A DNA stretch of 64,000 bases from Euglena gracilis (Eukaryota > Euglenida > Euglenophyceae > Euglenales). The notes under the pieces are model-generated. The model worked only from the letters and a program-made list of their open reading frames with translations, made no database searches and was not told the DNA's origin. The stretch lies in assembly GCA_039621445.1 (NCBI GenBank), contig CP154956.1:58761980-58825979 (forward strand), given 5' to 3'. Positions 23,801 through 34,124 of this stretch are shown piece by piece (within the stretch, counting starts at the first letter, position 1; every line of letters begins with the position of its first letter). A program made the position numbers and the translations under genes.

Positions 23801-26800
23801 GGTGTCCCGTGAAAAGGGCATATTGTGGTGGGTGGAAAAAGGTGCCGGGTGGGGCATTTGCACCCAAAACCAACCAAATGGGTGAGTCCCAAACTGCACA
23901 AAATGGCTCATTACCCAGGTGTAGATCATCGCAAACTGGCAGCAAAAAGATAAGGAAATACACCTTGGTTGGAATATTTAAGCCATATTTTTGAGGTTCA
24001 AAGCCCCTCCCCCTATTCCGAAATTCTGGTGCTTTGGGCAGAAATACCATCAGCTCAGCCCAGCTCAGCTGATCTGGTCCTGTAATTCTGCGGGATTCTG
24101 CTGCCAAACCGGAGTTGCTGGTTGGAAAACAGGTGCTGGCTGGTGGGGTCCCCTCTGGCCTAAAGTGTCCCCTGGTCGGCGAATTCCCCTGGATCAGGAA
24201 CCCGCACAATGAGGAATAACAGTGTGGAATGACAGAGGAGGCATTTTTGGCTCATCAGTAATCTCCTTCCTGAAAAAGAGCCACGCCTGCCACTGGTGAG
24301 CACACCTCACGGAAGCCCAAATAACCCGGCATTGCCGGCACCGTCAAGTTGACTGGAAGATAGGACTCATACACGACCTGTCCAGAAGGAGGAAAGAGAA
24401 TTTTGACCAGTGCTTTTTCGGCTACTGGGGTGGCACAGGATTCCTGAAACCCAACCAGTGCAACCGAAACCAGGTACCGATTTTTGGGCCAATCTTTTGC
24501 TTTCTTCTGCTTTGGTACGGGACGCCTCACCAAATTTTCAAACCAGAGGGGGGTCCAGCAAACAAACAGTTTTCCCTCCCCAGCCAAACTTACCAATCAC
24601 CAGTCTGTGGCATCGGTCGGCTGAAATAAAACCAAATCGGTTCAGTGCAGATCAGCTATTCAACCAAAATTTTTGGAGGAAAATCATCGGAGGTTTATGG
24701 ATTATAAACTGGGGAAAAAAGGAAGGGTTGTTGGAGGGGCCCCTGCCCCCACCAGGTGTCTACAAGCAGGCCACAGATTTTGCCCATTTTAGGCCTTCAG
24801 ACTATTTAAAACTACTATAGGTGACCTATAGGTGGCCATAATAGAAGTTATTTTGAAAGAAAAGAAAAAAATATCACAGGCAAATGAATTTTCAAAAGAA
24901 CAAAAAAAACACCATAAGGTCTGAGAAGACCAAGAGGAAACTGCGAACTTAAAATTCTTTCTCAATAGGACGTGGAAGCACTGACAGTAGGGAACAATAA
25001 TGGGAAATTTTTTGAAATGCCAGAAAAATCACACTCAAAATGTTTGGTGAAAAAGTTGGAGGATGAAACCTCGTGAAACCACTTGGCAAGGAAATACAAC
25101 CTGGGGGGTATAAAGGGGGTCAAGGGAGCGTCCCCCCGCGGCAAGCAATTTTTTTTCTTACAAAACTGTCATATTTTCTGTAGGATCCAAAATTCTGTTA
25201 ACAATAATGTTCATTGTTTGACATTGACCACAAGAGTTCATTATTATTAATAATATTATCATTTCGAACGGTTCAGATAAATGATAAAATGCATTTTCGC
25301 TGAACCTTGTCAATCATGCACGCAACCTAATTCCCCCCAAAGGCCACCCTTGAAAACTGCAAAAGTCCAAGCTGCTGTCAAGAGTAGTCGGTGCTCATGA
25401 CACTGAGTACGGGACGAAAAGGCAAGATGTCATTCTTGTCAGTCATTCAACTGTCCACCAGATACTTTCAGCACAACTCCATAATGTCATATCCTTCGAA
25501 GCTAATTCCTTGGGACTATTGCACCACTGTGACTCGAACTTTAAAATCAACATACTGAAATGGAGAAAGAAAAGCCAGATTTGCAACAATGCAAACACAT
25601 TTTCAATTTCAAATTTCAATTCCAACATTCAGGTGTCTGGTATTGACTTCCTTTCTTCTGGATACCTGTATCAAAGGCAGCTGAGCCTGAATCACCATGC
25701 GGAAATATGCACCTTGCTCCGTAGCATTGGTTGATAATTCAATCACTCAAAACTTGCACTCACAGTTGTGCGGCGAGCGAGAATTTGTGCCACCTTTGAT
25801 GAAAGAAAATCAAAATGTCCTAAAACAATCCTATAATTCATGATCCAGCGTAAGTTTATCACCTAAAAAAAGCCAAAAATGACCTAAAACTGCCCAAAAC
25901 TGTGCAAAAAAATAGGTGTTTGCTCAAAATACAAAATTATTTTCTTTGACAAGAGATGCTTGCCGATAAGAGCTGTTTTTAAAAACGTTGACTTTTGACA
26001 GAAATATACGCAGATGGCAGTTGGAAAACTGATTGGAGTAAGAAGAAATCAAAAAAAAATTCAAACTGTGGGTGGCTTTCGGCCATCGGAGAGACCCTCA
26101 AGAAGCCCCCGTAAACCTGGCCTGGGGTGGGCACTCCAATCACTCCCCTCCAGGAGAGGCCGGCCTTAAACAATTAGAGGGGCAAGTGGAGTGCAGTTGT
26201 CTGAAACGGACTGTTGGGTTAGCTACAGACATTTTTGATAAAATGCGAAAAGTGTTGTGCAAATTGCCGCATGCTCGTACCTGAAATTGAATGCAGATCA
26301 ATTTTCTGCGAACAATTTTTTGTACCACTGTCAAGCTCTTGGCTCTCAAAGACGGGCGGTCCAGGCTAATGTCTGGCAGGGCCTTTCCCAATAAACCCTA
26401 GTAACCCAGCGAACAATGGCCTGAAGCAGGCATTATTGTTTTTAAGGCACCTCAAAAACCCTTAAAATGCCGTAAAATGTGCAGAAAAAAACTGACCAGA
26501 ATGACTTAGAAAAAAGTGCCTGAAAATGCCTTGGGACCGGCAGAATGGGACCAGCAGAATTTTCTCCAAACGAGCAGAAAATTAAACCCCAAAATCTCGC
26601 CAAAAACAAGCCAACTCTGGGAAGAAAAATGATTTCTGGCATCGCTGGAACATTTTCTGTCCAACCAAAACTCAAAAAAAAATGTGTTTTTTCTTTGACT
26701 TTTTCATTTTGGACCACATGCCTGGACATCCCTTGCACTCTTCCGGAAATAGTGCCTGAAAATACCTTAAAATGTTCAAAAAAAAACCTTAAAAAGCCTT

Positions 26801-28979
26801 AAAACCCCTCAAATATTACAATGCCTTAAAAAATAATGCCTGGAAGCAAGTTCGACAAAATAGCAAGGGGAAAAAACAAGCTTCTTTTCCGGGACACAAA
26901 GGCAGACCTGCATCTCTGGCCAATCAACGATGACCAGGCTCACTACAGCTTCATCTGAATTCCCAATATACCTGGAAAAAAAATTCATCATTGCTTACTT
27001 TTGCCCCCCCCGGTAGCATTGGTTGATAATTCAATCAAAACTTTCAAGTTGTCGCGAGCGAATCAAAAATTTGCGCCTTTGTTTGGAAACCAAAATGTCC
27101 ACCCTATCTGCCCAAAACTCCAAGGGCCTCAAAATGACCTACCCAAACTGTGCTTGCTGCTCAAATATTAATTCTGTCAGATGCCTCCCGATGCTGTTTT
27201 TCTTTTCGTTACACAAAAAAGTATACTGCAAAGCGTACTGTGGGGGTGGGCACTCCAACCGTCAGGAGACCCCCAAACAATTAATAGCGTGGTTGGGAGT
27301 CGTCTGAAACTTTTGGTTAACACATTAAATTCGAAAGTTTGTACAAACTTTCTCGTACCATGAATTGAATCAGACTTTTTTCAAACTTGTAAAAATTCAG
27401 TCTTAAGAAAACGGCACTTAAAACGTAATAAGGGTCAACACACATCTCAGCCAGCCACTCTCACCCAAAAACGACCTGTCTGGGTTTTCTTTGACAACGA
27501 TGGTTTTTTGGCTTTAACGTGATCACGAAAACTAAATAAGTGCACACTCCGAAAGCAATACAAAAAAAAGTGCGCACCTCCAAAAGCCATTTTACAATGA
27601 AACAAGTCAGAGTGCCCAAAGAAGCGCCACCCCTGAGGGTCCGAAACCAGTCCTGGCAAAATGAACGGGCATCGCCACCTTGTACCGCACAAAAAAAATT
27701 AGATAATTACAATTCTTTGAAACTGATTTTCTCTTCAGCCTTAAGTGGGGGGCAGGGGGGGGGGGAAATGCGCTGGACGGCCCTCGGAAAAAATGCGCAA
27801 AAATGCACAAAAATGCGCAAAAAAATGCGCAAAAATGCGCTGAGTTTGTGACATTCCTAAAGGGCAAAAGACTTAGAAAAATATCCAACAGTAAACCCAA
27901 AATTAAACCAAAATCACCAAAAAAGAGCTGAAATGAAGGCATTTTGGCCAAAAAAGTGCGAAAATGGGTTCGTTGGTTACAGAAATGGGTCAGTTGAACG
28001 TGGGCAAAATTCGGTGAGCATGTGATTTGGGTGGAAAATGTGCAAAAATGGCAAAATGTGCAAAATTGGGCAAAAAAGGCGCAAAAAAGGCGCAAAAATT
28101 GAAAATGTGCAAAATTGGGCAAAAAAGGCGCAAAAAAGGCGCAAAAAATTGAAAATGGGCAAAATTGGGCAAAAAATGCGCAAAAAAGGCGCAAAAATTG
28201 AAAATGTGCAAAATTGGGCAAAAAAATGTGTAAAAAAGACGCAAAAATTGAAAATGTGCAAAATTGGGCAAAAAATGCACAAAAAATGCGCAAAAAAATG
28301 GACAATGTGCAAAAATGGGGGGATTGCAAAAAAAATGCGCAAAAAATGCGCAAAAAATGCGCATTTTTGAAAAATTGACAAAAATCCGCAAAAAATGCGC
28401 AAAAAATGCGAAAAAATTCGAAACGCATTTCCCCCCCCCCTGGTGGGGGGTAAACCCCCATTTAAGTGGGCGGTGCCCAAATGGTGTGCAGTGCTCAAAT
28501 CAGGTCACACCCCCAAGGACCCGGAAGTGAAGTACCAAAAAGTGCGCAGCCGCCAAAAAAAGCCACCTGGTAGTGCCCAAATAAGTGTCACACCACTGAT
28601 GGTCCGAAACTAACTAAACTATGCTGCAATGACGTTGCAACCCGTGCACTTGAATGGGGGGAGGGTTACTATCACTGATGAAGTAGAAATGGGAATTCTT
28701 TGATAAACGCTCAGATTTATTTTGCCATTGTTTCCAGCATGCTTTATGCCAGGTCTCATTTTTGGGACAATTGCTCTGCTCCTTTGAGTTGGTTAAAATG
28801 ACAGCCACACCAACTTGACCCGTTGTTGGGAGTCACCATCAAAGTCAAAAAAAATATTTTTGTGCCATTTTCTGCCCCAGAAATATTGGACAATGTAAAT
28901 GATGAATGATGAATACAGGACCCAAAGTCCCCAGATGGTAAGATTGTGGCTGTACCCAAAATGACGTTCTTTTTTTTAA

Positions 28980-29011
<32 letters not shown>

Positions 29012-29441
29012 TCACAAAATCCACAAAAAACCAAATCAGATTTCTCAACAGCATTCACCCGAAAACTTCTCGAGTTTGCCTCCAATTCTCCCTTCACCAG
29101 GTTTAGAGAAAAAATTTAGGTTCGTGATCAGCAGGTGCGCCAGAGTCGGGGAGGTATAATTGAGGAGTTTGCACTTTGGCCATCTCACCTGCACATGTAT
29201 TTGAGAGAAAACACCTCAGATCTACCCCGGCAACGTGCTTCAATGGTGGCAAATTGGCATCTGGGTCGGCCCATCTGAATCCAAGCTCATCGGCCTCGAA
29301 TAAGCTTCGCTTCAATTCTTTTTGTTCACTGAGGTCAATCAAAAACAATTCAACCAAAACCATGAAAACCTGGCAACCTGGACCATTTCTCTTTAAGTTC
29401 CCCATCAAACCTCCACATAGATATGGGCCTTGGCTTCAAGC
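20641..29441 (-). CDS. Endonuclease V homologue, split gene (whole locus)
   Basis: Endonuclease V cuts DNA or RNA near deaminated bases (inosine), using metal bound by conserved acidic residues. Ten exons on the minus strand join in frame to about 261 residues, the usual size. Conserved features in order: an N-terminal [13 protein letters not shown] helix, [11 protein letters not shown] (first catalytic Asp), [30 protein letters not shown] (catalytic Glu), [11 protein letters not shown] (family: VDGxG), [10 protein letters not shown] and [20 protein letters not shown], and [10 protein letters not shown] (family: SxGH). The second catalytic Asp is His and the conserved His is Asn. The family's C-terminal PEPxRxAD-type segment is not seen. 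Introns range from 49 to 2530 bases and hold repeats. Two intron borders are not GT-AG. The exact start codon is uncertain (ATG at 29418-29416 is the best). Confidence 0.85.
20708..20925. repeat. GT/GC-rich minisatellite in an endonuclease V intron
   Basis: TGCGTGCATGCATGCGTGCG-type units and a pure GT tract (20810-20832). ORFs over it are artefacts. Confidence 0.9.
20953..21033 (-). CDS. Endonuclease V exon 9
   Basis: Acceptor GCCTCCACAG, frame [19 protein letters not shown] then IGNKISLQ, donor CAG|GTGAGC. The family has SxGH where this has SIGN. The 86-base intron before it is phase 0. Confidence 0.85.
21120..21276 (-). CDS. Endonuclease V exon 8
   Basis: Acceptor TTTTTTTACAG, frame [48 protein letters not shown], donor ATG|GTGGGC. 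Aligns with the family segment ending LGDSGTVLGMAL. Confidence 0.8.
21277..22214 (-). other. Endonuclease V intron 7
   Basis: About 940 bases with A-run and G-run blocks and a GGACCCAAGATCCC block. Coding-like frames on both strands between 21300 and 21700 do not match the family. Confidence 0.45.
22215..22251 (-). CDS. Endonuclease V exon 7 (borders uncertain)
   Basis: Frame [12 protein letters not shown] follows VG of exon 6, as VGVAKKLL does in the family. Upstream the intron would end CACTCCCG, not AG. Downstream it would start CTAG, not GT. Confidence 0.6.
22375..22425 (-). CDS. Endonuclease V exon 6
   Basis: Acceptor CATTCCCACAG, frame [18 protein letters not shown] across the junctions, donor CCGTAG|GTATGG. 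This is a near-exact match to the family's GFGVAxHxG and PxxG motifs. Confidence 0.85.
   Translation of the reverse strand, partial: VLESRAMLVESRASPP
22426..22968 (-). other. Endonuclease V intron 5
   Basis: 543 bases, GT-AG. Holds a C run (22842-22854) and GCTGGGAGCTGCTGG / GATGCTGGCTGG words shared with 1960, 24110, 32230 and 47540. Confidence 0.6.
22969..23071 (-). CDS. Endonuclease V exon 5
   Basis: Acceptor CCTTGCACAG, frame [34 protein letters not shown], donor GAAG|GTATTT. The family has Asp at the His of LLVHGSG, and usually a His a few residues later that is also absent here. Confidence 0.85.
23072..24305 (-). other. Endonuclease V intron 4
   Basis: 1234 bases, GT-AG. Contains coding-like frames on both strands (for example plus [20 protein letters not shown] near 23550) without support, and a CAGCTCAGCC stretch near 24050. 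Confidence 0.5.
24306..24377 (-). CDS. Endonuclease V exon 4
   Basis: A strong acceptor with pyrimidine tract (TTTCCTCCTTCTGGACAG), frame [24 protein letters not shown], donor GAG|GTGTGC. Contains the catalytic Glu of FRE. Bases upstream stay open in frame, but the first part does not fit the family and is intron. Confidence 0.85.
25718..26330. repeat. Diverged duplicated block, copy 1 (partner 27008-27395)
   Basis: GTAGCATTGGTTGATAATTC, GGGTGGGCACTCCAA and TCTGAAAC occur in the same order at 27012, 27243 and 27303. The ends CAATTTCAG|GTACGAG and CAATTCATG|GTACGAG also align on the minus strand. Confidence 0.65.
26281..26397 (-). CDS. Possible cassette exon inside endonuclease V intron 3
   Basis: Acceptor TTACTAG, frame [39 protein letters not shown], donor TTTCAG|GTACGA. 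It is 117 bases with phase 0 on both sides, so it could be included without a frame change. The family has no such insertion at this point, so it may be an alternative exon, an exon of a nested gene, or chance. Confidence 0.35.
26908..26971 (-). CDS. Endonuclease V exon 3
   Basis: Acceptor TTTTTCCAG, frame [20 protein letters not shown] then Q, donor CAG|GTCTGC. It is in phase 2 with exon 2 and matches the conserved strand after GVD in the family. Confidence 0.8.
27008..27395. repeat. Diverged duplicated block, copy 2
   Basis: Shorter partner of 25718-26330. The exon-like frame of copy 1 is not preserved here. Confidence 0.65.
27770..28430. repeat. Minisatellite of AAAATGCGCAAAA / AAATTGGGCAAAA units
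   Basis: Units of roughly 36-39 bases (AATTGAAAATGTGCAAAATT, GGGCAAAAAAGGCGC) run from about 28030 to 28420, with shorter 12-base units at 27785-27840. Minus-strand Phe/His/Cys-rich ORFs are repeat artefacts. Confidence 0.9.
28756..29100 (-). other. Intron 2 stretch with a long open frame and CA tract
   Basis: (CA)n at 28979-29008. The minus frame [18 protein letters not shown]...[20 protein letters not shown] is open but lies inside endonuclease V intron 2 and has no match known to me. Confidence 0.3.
29215..29328 (-). CDS. Endonuclease V exon 2
   Basis: Acceptor GACCTCAG, frame [37 protein letters not shown], donor CTGAG|GTGTTT. Holds the family GVD with the first catalytic Asp. An ORF continues past the donor but does not match the family. 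Confidence 0.8.
29378..29441 (-). CDS. Endonuclease V exon 1
   Basis: Begins after an acceptor GGTTCCCAG or at ATG 29418 ([13 protein letters not shown]), ending CCAG|GTTGCC. The next intron (29377-29329) is only 49 bases. Confidence 0.65.
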
Positions 29442-29929
29442 CTGGGAACCCCAAAGGGAAGAAAAATCTGAAAGAGAAGGAGCAGGAATGACAAGATGAG
29501 CCATCCTCACGAAAATAAAAGCAACGTGTTTCGGACCACTGAGAATGCGCGCTTCTTGCCTCCCCTCCCTTGCCCCAATGCAAATGTTCCAGGAATGTGC
29601 CACTGACGGGGGGGCGGGGGTTAACGACAGACTGTGCCAATGGAATTGTACCAAAATGGAGGATATCATTAAATTTGCCATGTAGGTTTGGTCAAATAAA
29701 AAAAATCAAAATCAAAATCAAAATTGAGCATCTGAGGCCACGTTATGAGAGACGGGGGCAAAAAAAATTCTGTTGACCCAAGCAATCTCAACACCTTCAG
29801 AAAAGTTCATCCAGAAAACAACAATATCCCAGAACTGTGCATGGGGGGGGGGGGGCAAACTACCTTGGGCAAGGGGGGGAGATGGGGCACTGCAAACTCC
29901 CCCAACCAGGCTAAAATGTAAGAGCAGGT

Positions 29930-30340
29930 GGGAGGGTCAGACCCCCCCATCCAAGGGATAGGGACATCCCCCACACCTAAACAGTGGTGCGGTATGGGTG
30001 ACCGATTTTTGGCCCAGCAAAAAAAAATGCTGGGCCAAAAAAATTGACACCAAAAAAAGCCAAAAGTGCCATTTGTGGCACTTTTTGGGCGAAAATGTGT
30101 CAAGAATGCAAAAAAAATTCGGTGGAAAGTGCCAGAAGGAAAAAAAAATTGACCTGTTTGTTTCACCCCCCGGGTACCCCGCTGGAGGGGATACCCCCCC
30201 CCCCACCTAAACCTTGTAAACCCCCCCAAATAACCTGGCGGGGTGCCAGGTTATTGGAACCAACTTTTGGCCCTGTCCCCCCCCCAGGTTATTTGGGCCA
30301 CTTCTTCAGCGCCGTAAAGGAATTTTGCTAAAAAGTACCC
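29930..30340. repeat. Dispersed repeat family E, copy 4
   Basis: CCCCCACACCTAAACAGTGG then GGGTGACCGATTTTTGGCCC, CTGGGCCAAAAA inverted words, TGTGTCAAGAATGCAAAAAA, matching 3750-3870. A tail has repeated CGCCAGGTTATTTGG words. Confidence 0.7.
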
Positions 30341-30473
30341 CGCCAAGTTACTGGAACCATCTTTTTTGCCCCTCCCCCCGCCAAGTTATTCGGCCCCCGC
30401 CAGGAGTTGGGCTCCCGCCAGGTCATTTGGGGGGGGTTTACCCCATATCAAACCCTGCCCCCCCAACCACCAG

Positions 30474-30623
30474 TCAATTGTCACGTAACAACTTCGGCAA
30501 CATGGAAGAGGGGGATGACAACCGCTCATCCAATTCATAAAGCTCTCCAGACTCCGCAAGGGGCACCGCAAAATAACCACCCAAAGTGGTCGATGTTTTG
30601 CCCCCAGTGCTTTGCGCTTCTCG
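30474..30623 (-). CDS. C-terminal exon of an unknown protein upstream of endonuclease V
   Basis: A strong acceptor (CCCTGTCCTTTCCCCAG) is followed by REAQSTGGKTSTTLGGYF, AVPLAESGELYELDERLS, SPSSMLPKLLRDN, then TGA. It is 50 codons exactly. Another minus frame is also open (SEKRKALGAKHRPLW...), but the chosen one has the acceptor, the stop and a more typical composition. The gene lies on the same strand as endonuclease V, about 1 kb upstream. Confidence 0.5.
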   Translation of the reverse strand, partial: REAQSTGGKTSTTLGGYFAVPLAESGELYELDERLSSPSSMLPKLLRDN

Positions 30624-30783
30624 CTGGGGAAAGGACAGGGTTTCACACTGTTTCCACGAAGAAAAACCACTGCAAACCACTTTTTTCGTGAATGTTGAGA
30701 GGCAAAAAAAAACCATCCTCCTGGGCAGCACAGGGTGGTGATGCTTCGAAAATTATCTTTTTTAGCACGTGGTTTAATTATAT

Positions 30784-30930
30784 TCATCTTCTCTTCTCCC
30801 TTCTATTTTTCTTCCCTTTCCTTCTCCTACCTCTCCTAGCTCCTTTTCTTCTTTTCCTTCTTCTTCTTGTTTTCTCCTTCTCCCTCCCTTTTTCCTCCCC
30901 CCCTTCTCCCCTCCCCTCTTTCAATCAGCG
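30784..30930. repeat. Long CT-rich pyrimidine tract
   Basis: Nearly pure C/T for about 145 bases on the plus strand, ending CTTTCAATCAG. Confidence 0.85.
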
Positions 30931-31005
30931 TTTAAGAACTGAATACTGGTTTCCTGGCTGATGTGCAACACGTTTTGTCGACGTATGGTACGCAGGGTTC
31001 AGCTT

Positions 31006-31116
31006 AGGGACGCCCCCATCCAGAGCTCAGCTCCATTCCGTTTTAAAGTCCTCTGCTCCTCTGAAATTAGGGACAGTGCCCTCTCATACAAACATCTATG
31101 GTCCAGGTTTTTTTTT
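31006..31116 (-). CDS. Candidate terminal exon
   Basis: The minus frame reads LDHRCLYERALSLISEEQRT, LKRNGAELWMGASLS, then TGA. It has a charged, helix-like composition. A plus frame of the same bases (ending TGGTCCAG next to the T run of repeat F) is an alternative. Confidence 0.35.
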
Positions 31117-31380
31117 TTGAATACCGGGGGAATCCCCCACCCACCCCCTGGGGGGGGGGGGTCCCAGGGGACCCACTCATTTTTCCCCGAAAAAGGCCAA
31201 AAACCGCAAAAAAAATGCCAAAAAAAATAGCACTGTTTTCAAAAAAATCGGCGCCGAAATCGCCCCCTGCCCCTGGGGGGGGCTCAGCCAGCCCCACCCA
31301 CCCTACCCCCTGGGTCCAAGTCTAACCCTGTGGACAGCCATGGAAGCCTGTGGGTGACTGTGGGTGTGAAGGAAATGGCA
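31106..31380 (+). repeat. Repeat family F, copy 2 (intron-like)
   Basis: TCCAG|GTTTTTTTTTTTGAATACC, inverted C/G-run blocks, GGCCAAAAACCGC, TCGGCGCCGAAATCG hairpin, GGCTCAGCCAGCC, then CTAACCCTGTGGACAG. Same order as copy 1. Confidence 0.7.
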
Positions 31381-31915
31381 CTTTGGGGCATTTCAAGGCA
31401 GACAACTAAATTTTGGAACAGAAAAGGAATTCCATGACCTCACACTACGAGCTTTGATCGTTTTGGGGTTTGCAACCACGCTGATGGCACAAATGTGCAG
31501 TGCATTTTCCCATTCCTTCATTCATAGCTCAGGCCACCCATTCATCAAGCCTAAGAGGTTGACTCAGATATGGGCCCGGAAAGAAAAGCTCTTAAATAGC
31601 AGAGAATGAACCCCCCAATAACTTAGCCCCCTGGAAAGATAATGGACTGACATATGACCCCCAGCCCCTGGCAAAGTTATTTGACAAACCTAAAGCCATT
31701 TATCCTTGAAGCACTTTGTTTCAAATGCTGGTTATATTAATAATTGTAACATAATTTAATGCTTCTGTTCATTGGACAACATGACACTGTGGCATATTTG
31801 AAATGACATTATGACATTCTATGGCATAACAGAATGACATTTATGGCATTTCAGGATTGTTATTTTGTGCTTAACCCCCCCCCCCCAAAGGGTCCGCTGA
31901 TAGCAGACCGCCGCC
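31380..31915. other. No gene seen
   Basis: AT-rich unique-looking bases with ATGACATT/TATGGCATT short repeats at 31790-31850 and a C run at 31876-31886. Confidence 0.5.
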
Positions 31916-32070
31916 TCTGACACAGACACACACTTGGTGTGTTCACAAAGACGCTGGTGAACACAAATTTTCCTTGGTACAGGCGAACACAAATAAATTT
32001 GGTGAACACAGGCGAACACAAAATTTTTCAAATGAACACAAAACAGAACACAAGAAAATCGAACTTTTTG
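31916..32070. repeat. GTGAACACA repeat block, copy 1
   Basis: GGTGAACACA / GGCGAACACAAA words separated by T-rich spacers. The block is repeated at 32460-32670. Confidence 0.75.
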
Positions 32071-32214
32071 ACCCAAATCTGAGCTGGCCGACCCTTTCCG
32101 ACCCATTTTTTGGCCCATTTTTGCACCTTCGAAAGCCAAGAAATGCGTTACCGTCTGGCCTCCCTTCAGGTGGCAGAAAAAATATTAAAGCTTGTCGATG
32201 GGGGGCAAGGGGGG

Positions 32215-32285
32215 TCCAAGGCTGGAAAAAGGCTGCTGGCTGGGGGGGAAAAGGCTGCTGGCTGAGGGGGGAAAAAGCTGCTGCC
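32215..32285. repeat. Tandem GGCTGGAAAAAGGCTGCT words
   Basis: Three copies of a CTGGAAAAAGGCTGCTGGCTG-like unit. The same word occurs singly or in pairs near 1430, 1970, 20290, 22870, 24115, 33000 and 47540. Confidence 0.7.
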
Positions 32286-32459
32286 TTGACCCATATGGGT
32301 TAAAAATTAAGGTGAGGGGTCAATAGGGCATTGGTCAGGAAAATAAACAGGGTTAGCAAAAACTCAAATTTGGTTTGATGAGAACTTTTTAGCATCATCC
32401 AAAAAACCGACAGGCATCAAAAAGCTGAGACATGTCCTCAACACTCACGTTAGCAAATG

Positions 32460-32506
32460 TTTCATGGGTGTCAAAACCTTCGCGGTGAACACAAAAAAGA
32501 TTGGTG

Positions 32507-32545
<39 letters not shown>

Positions 32546-32670
32546 AACACAATTTTTTTTGGTGAACACAGGTGAACACAAACATTTTGGTGAACATGTG
32601 CGAACACAAAATTATTCTTGTTGAAAACATGATACAAGAAAAAAATTTGGGTGAACACACCAACGGAATG
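32460..32670. repeat. GTGAACACA repeat block, copy 2, with CA tract
   Basis: (CA)n at 32512-32541 inside a block of GGTGAACACA words like 31916-32070. Confidence 0.75.
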
Positions 32671-32699
32671 TCGGCTCTGGCAGTGGGATGCATTTGGAC

Positions 32700-33130
32700 C
32701 CAACCTGCCCTGATTGTTTTGATTTCTCCTCTGGGGGATGGGATTTCTCCTATGGGGGAGGGGCAAAGTTGCTTGGGCACGCAAAGCTTTAGCACACTAC
32801 ATAGTTGGAGGGTTAGGCGTCCACAGCCGTCCACCAAAAATTTTGGACCATGCGTGGAGGTTCAGTCCATAGTTCTCCCCACTGTCCTCAGCCATCCTCG
32901 GCCGGGGGGTGAGCGACCAACTGACTGGTGGCCATCCTATCGTCCATTGCTCCAGTGGATGCAATGCATCTTTTCCACCAAGGATGCAAAGGGCTGGAAT
33001 CCGGCTGCTGGCTGACTGGACGCCCCGGGGGGGGGGGGGGGACCCCTTTGGCTTGAGTGCCGCCCTGGCACGTGCAGCAGAGAATGGTGACTGCAGATTT
33101 GTACGCACATGAGAGAGCAAGCAGGAATGC
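32700..33130. other. Coding-like stretch of uncertain strand
   Basis: The minus frame QPAAGFQPFASLVEKMHCIH and an overlapping minus frame LCILGGKDALHPLEQWTIGW compete. No splice pair settles it. Confidence 0.25.
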
Positions 33131-33139
33131 CGTCCACAG

Positions 33140-33710
33140 ATGTCCACAGCAAAAAAAAATGGGCAAAAATGGGTCGAAATCGGGCTGTCCACCCAAACCT
33201 TGGGTGAAAAAAAAATTGATGAATTCTTTGTCGAAATTTACAGTTTTCTGGGAGTCCCAAAAAGACAGTTTTTTTGGGGAATTTTTGCACATTGGATTTT
33301 TTTGCAACCCACTTCGACCCCGGGTCAGGCCCATGCATGGGGAGTGCCAGACACAGGGGGGGGGGAGCGGGCGGTCCCGGACCCCCATCCCCCCTGGGAG
33401 GGGGTCAACCCCCGGGTGAAAGAACTGGCGAGAAGCACCGGAATTTTTTCTTGAGGGACTCCAAAAAGTGCCCAAAGTTGTGTTTTCGGGCTTTTTTTCA
33501 CAAATTGACAAAAACATACAATAACATACGTAAACGTACAACAAAAACATACGCCAGTGCGAAGCGCCAGGAGAAAAGTTTTGGTTCCAGCAGGGGGTCC
33601 CCAGACCCCCTCGCCCCGGAGGGGGGGGGGGGACTCCCCCTCCCCATAGATGGGGGGGGGGGGGTTGGACCCCCCTCCCTCTGTACAAAACCAACGCTCA
33701 CTGAATACCC
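33140..33710. repeat. Dispersed repeat family E, copy 5
   Basis: Two part-copies: one around 33140-33420 and one around 33440-33710 with CAAATTGACAAAAACATAC, GCGAAGCGCCAGGAG and CTGTACAAAACCAACGCTC, matching 5770-6165. Confidence 0.6.
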
Positions 33711-33899
33711 TGGTCAGCCAACGGCCTTTTTTCCAGCTTTCCTAAATTTTCCTAAAGCGACGTCTGGAATGGAGACACCCTCACCTTCGCATCAACACAA
33801 CGCCGTTGCCCTCAAAAAAAATGAAATCATGAACACAAATCACCTTGTTTTTGTGTCTTGGATCCCCACCCTTTTTGTAAGTCCCAATGCCGTTCACAG

Positions 33900-34120
33900 T
33901 GCCTAACCCTCCCCCTAATTGAAGCAAGGGTGTGCTTATAGTGAACCGCCGCCTCTGGCGGCGGGGGGTGCGCTTCTATTTGGATCCTACCTGAGCGATT
34001 TTTGTTGATTTCCTTTAAGAATCTCATCAAAATGGTGGGTGCGCCTGTAGTGGACCGCTGCCTTCGGCAGCAAGGGTGTGTGCTGTTATTTGGACCCTGC
34101 GCTTGTAGTGGCCGTCGCTT
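33900..34120. repeat. GC hairpin repeats (CCGCCGCC...GGCGGCGG class)
   Basis: GTGAACCGCCGCCTCTGGCGG and GTGGACCGCTGCCTTCGGCAG with GCTTATAG / GCCTGTAG leaders, plus a relative at 31890-31912. Confidence 0.6.
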
Positions 34121-34124
34121 GTAG

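Larger units (their letters stand above)
24378..26907 (-). other. Endonuclease V intron 3
   Basis: 2530 bases, GT-AG, containing the possible cassette exon (26281-26397) and the first copy of a duplicated block (25718-26330). Confidence 0.5.

Noticed and set aside
24306-24596. Long minus ORF read as an endonuclease V exon with the first Asp changed to Leu
   Set aside because: The first part of the ORF is intron. The strong acceptor at 24378 and the exons at 29215-29328 and 26908-26971 supply a normal GVD.
28030-28420. CRISPR-like array of short repeats
   Set aside because: Units are contiguous and degenerate with no unique spacers; it is a minisatellite in a eukaryotic context.
27607-28461. 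284-codon minus ORF rich in Phe, Cys and His
   Set aside because: It follows the AAAATGCGCAAAA minisatellite.
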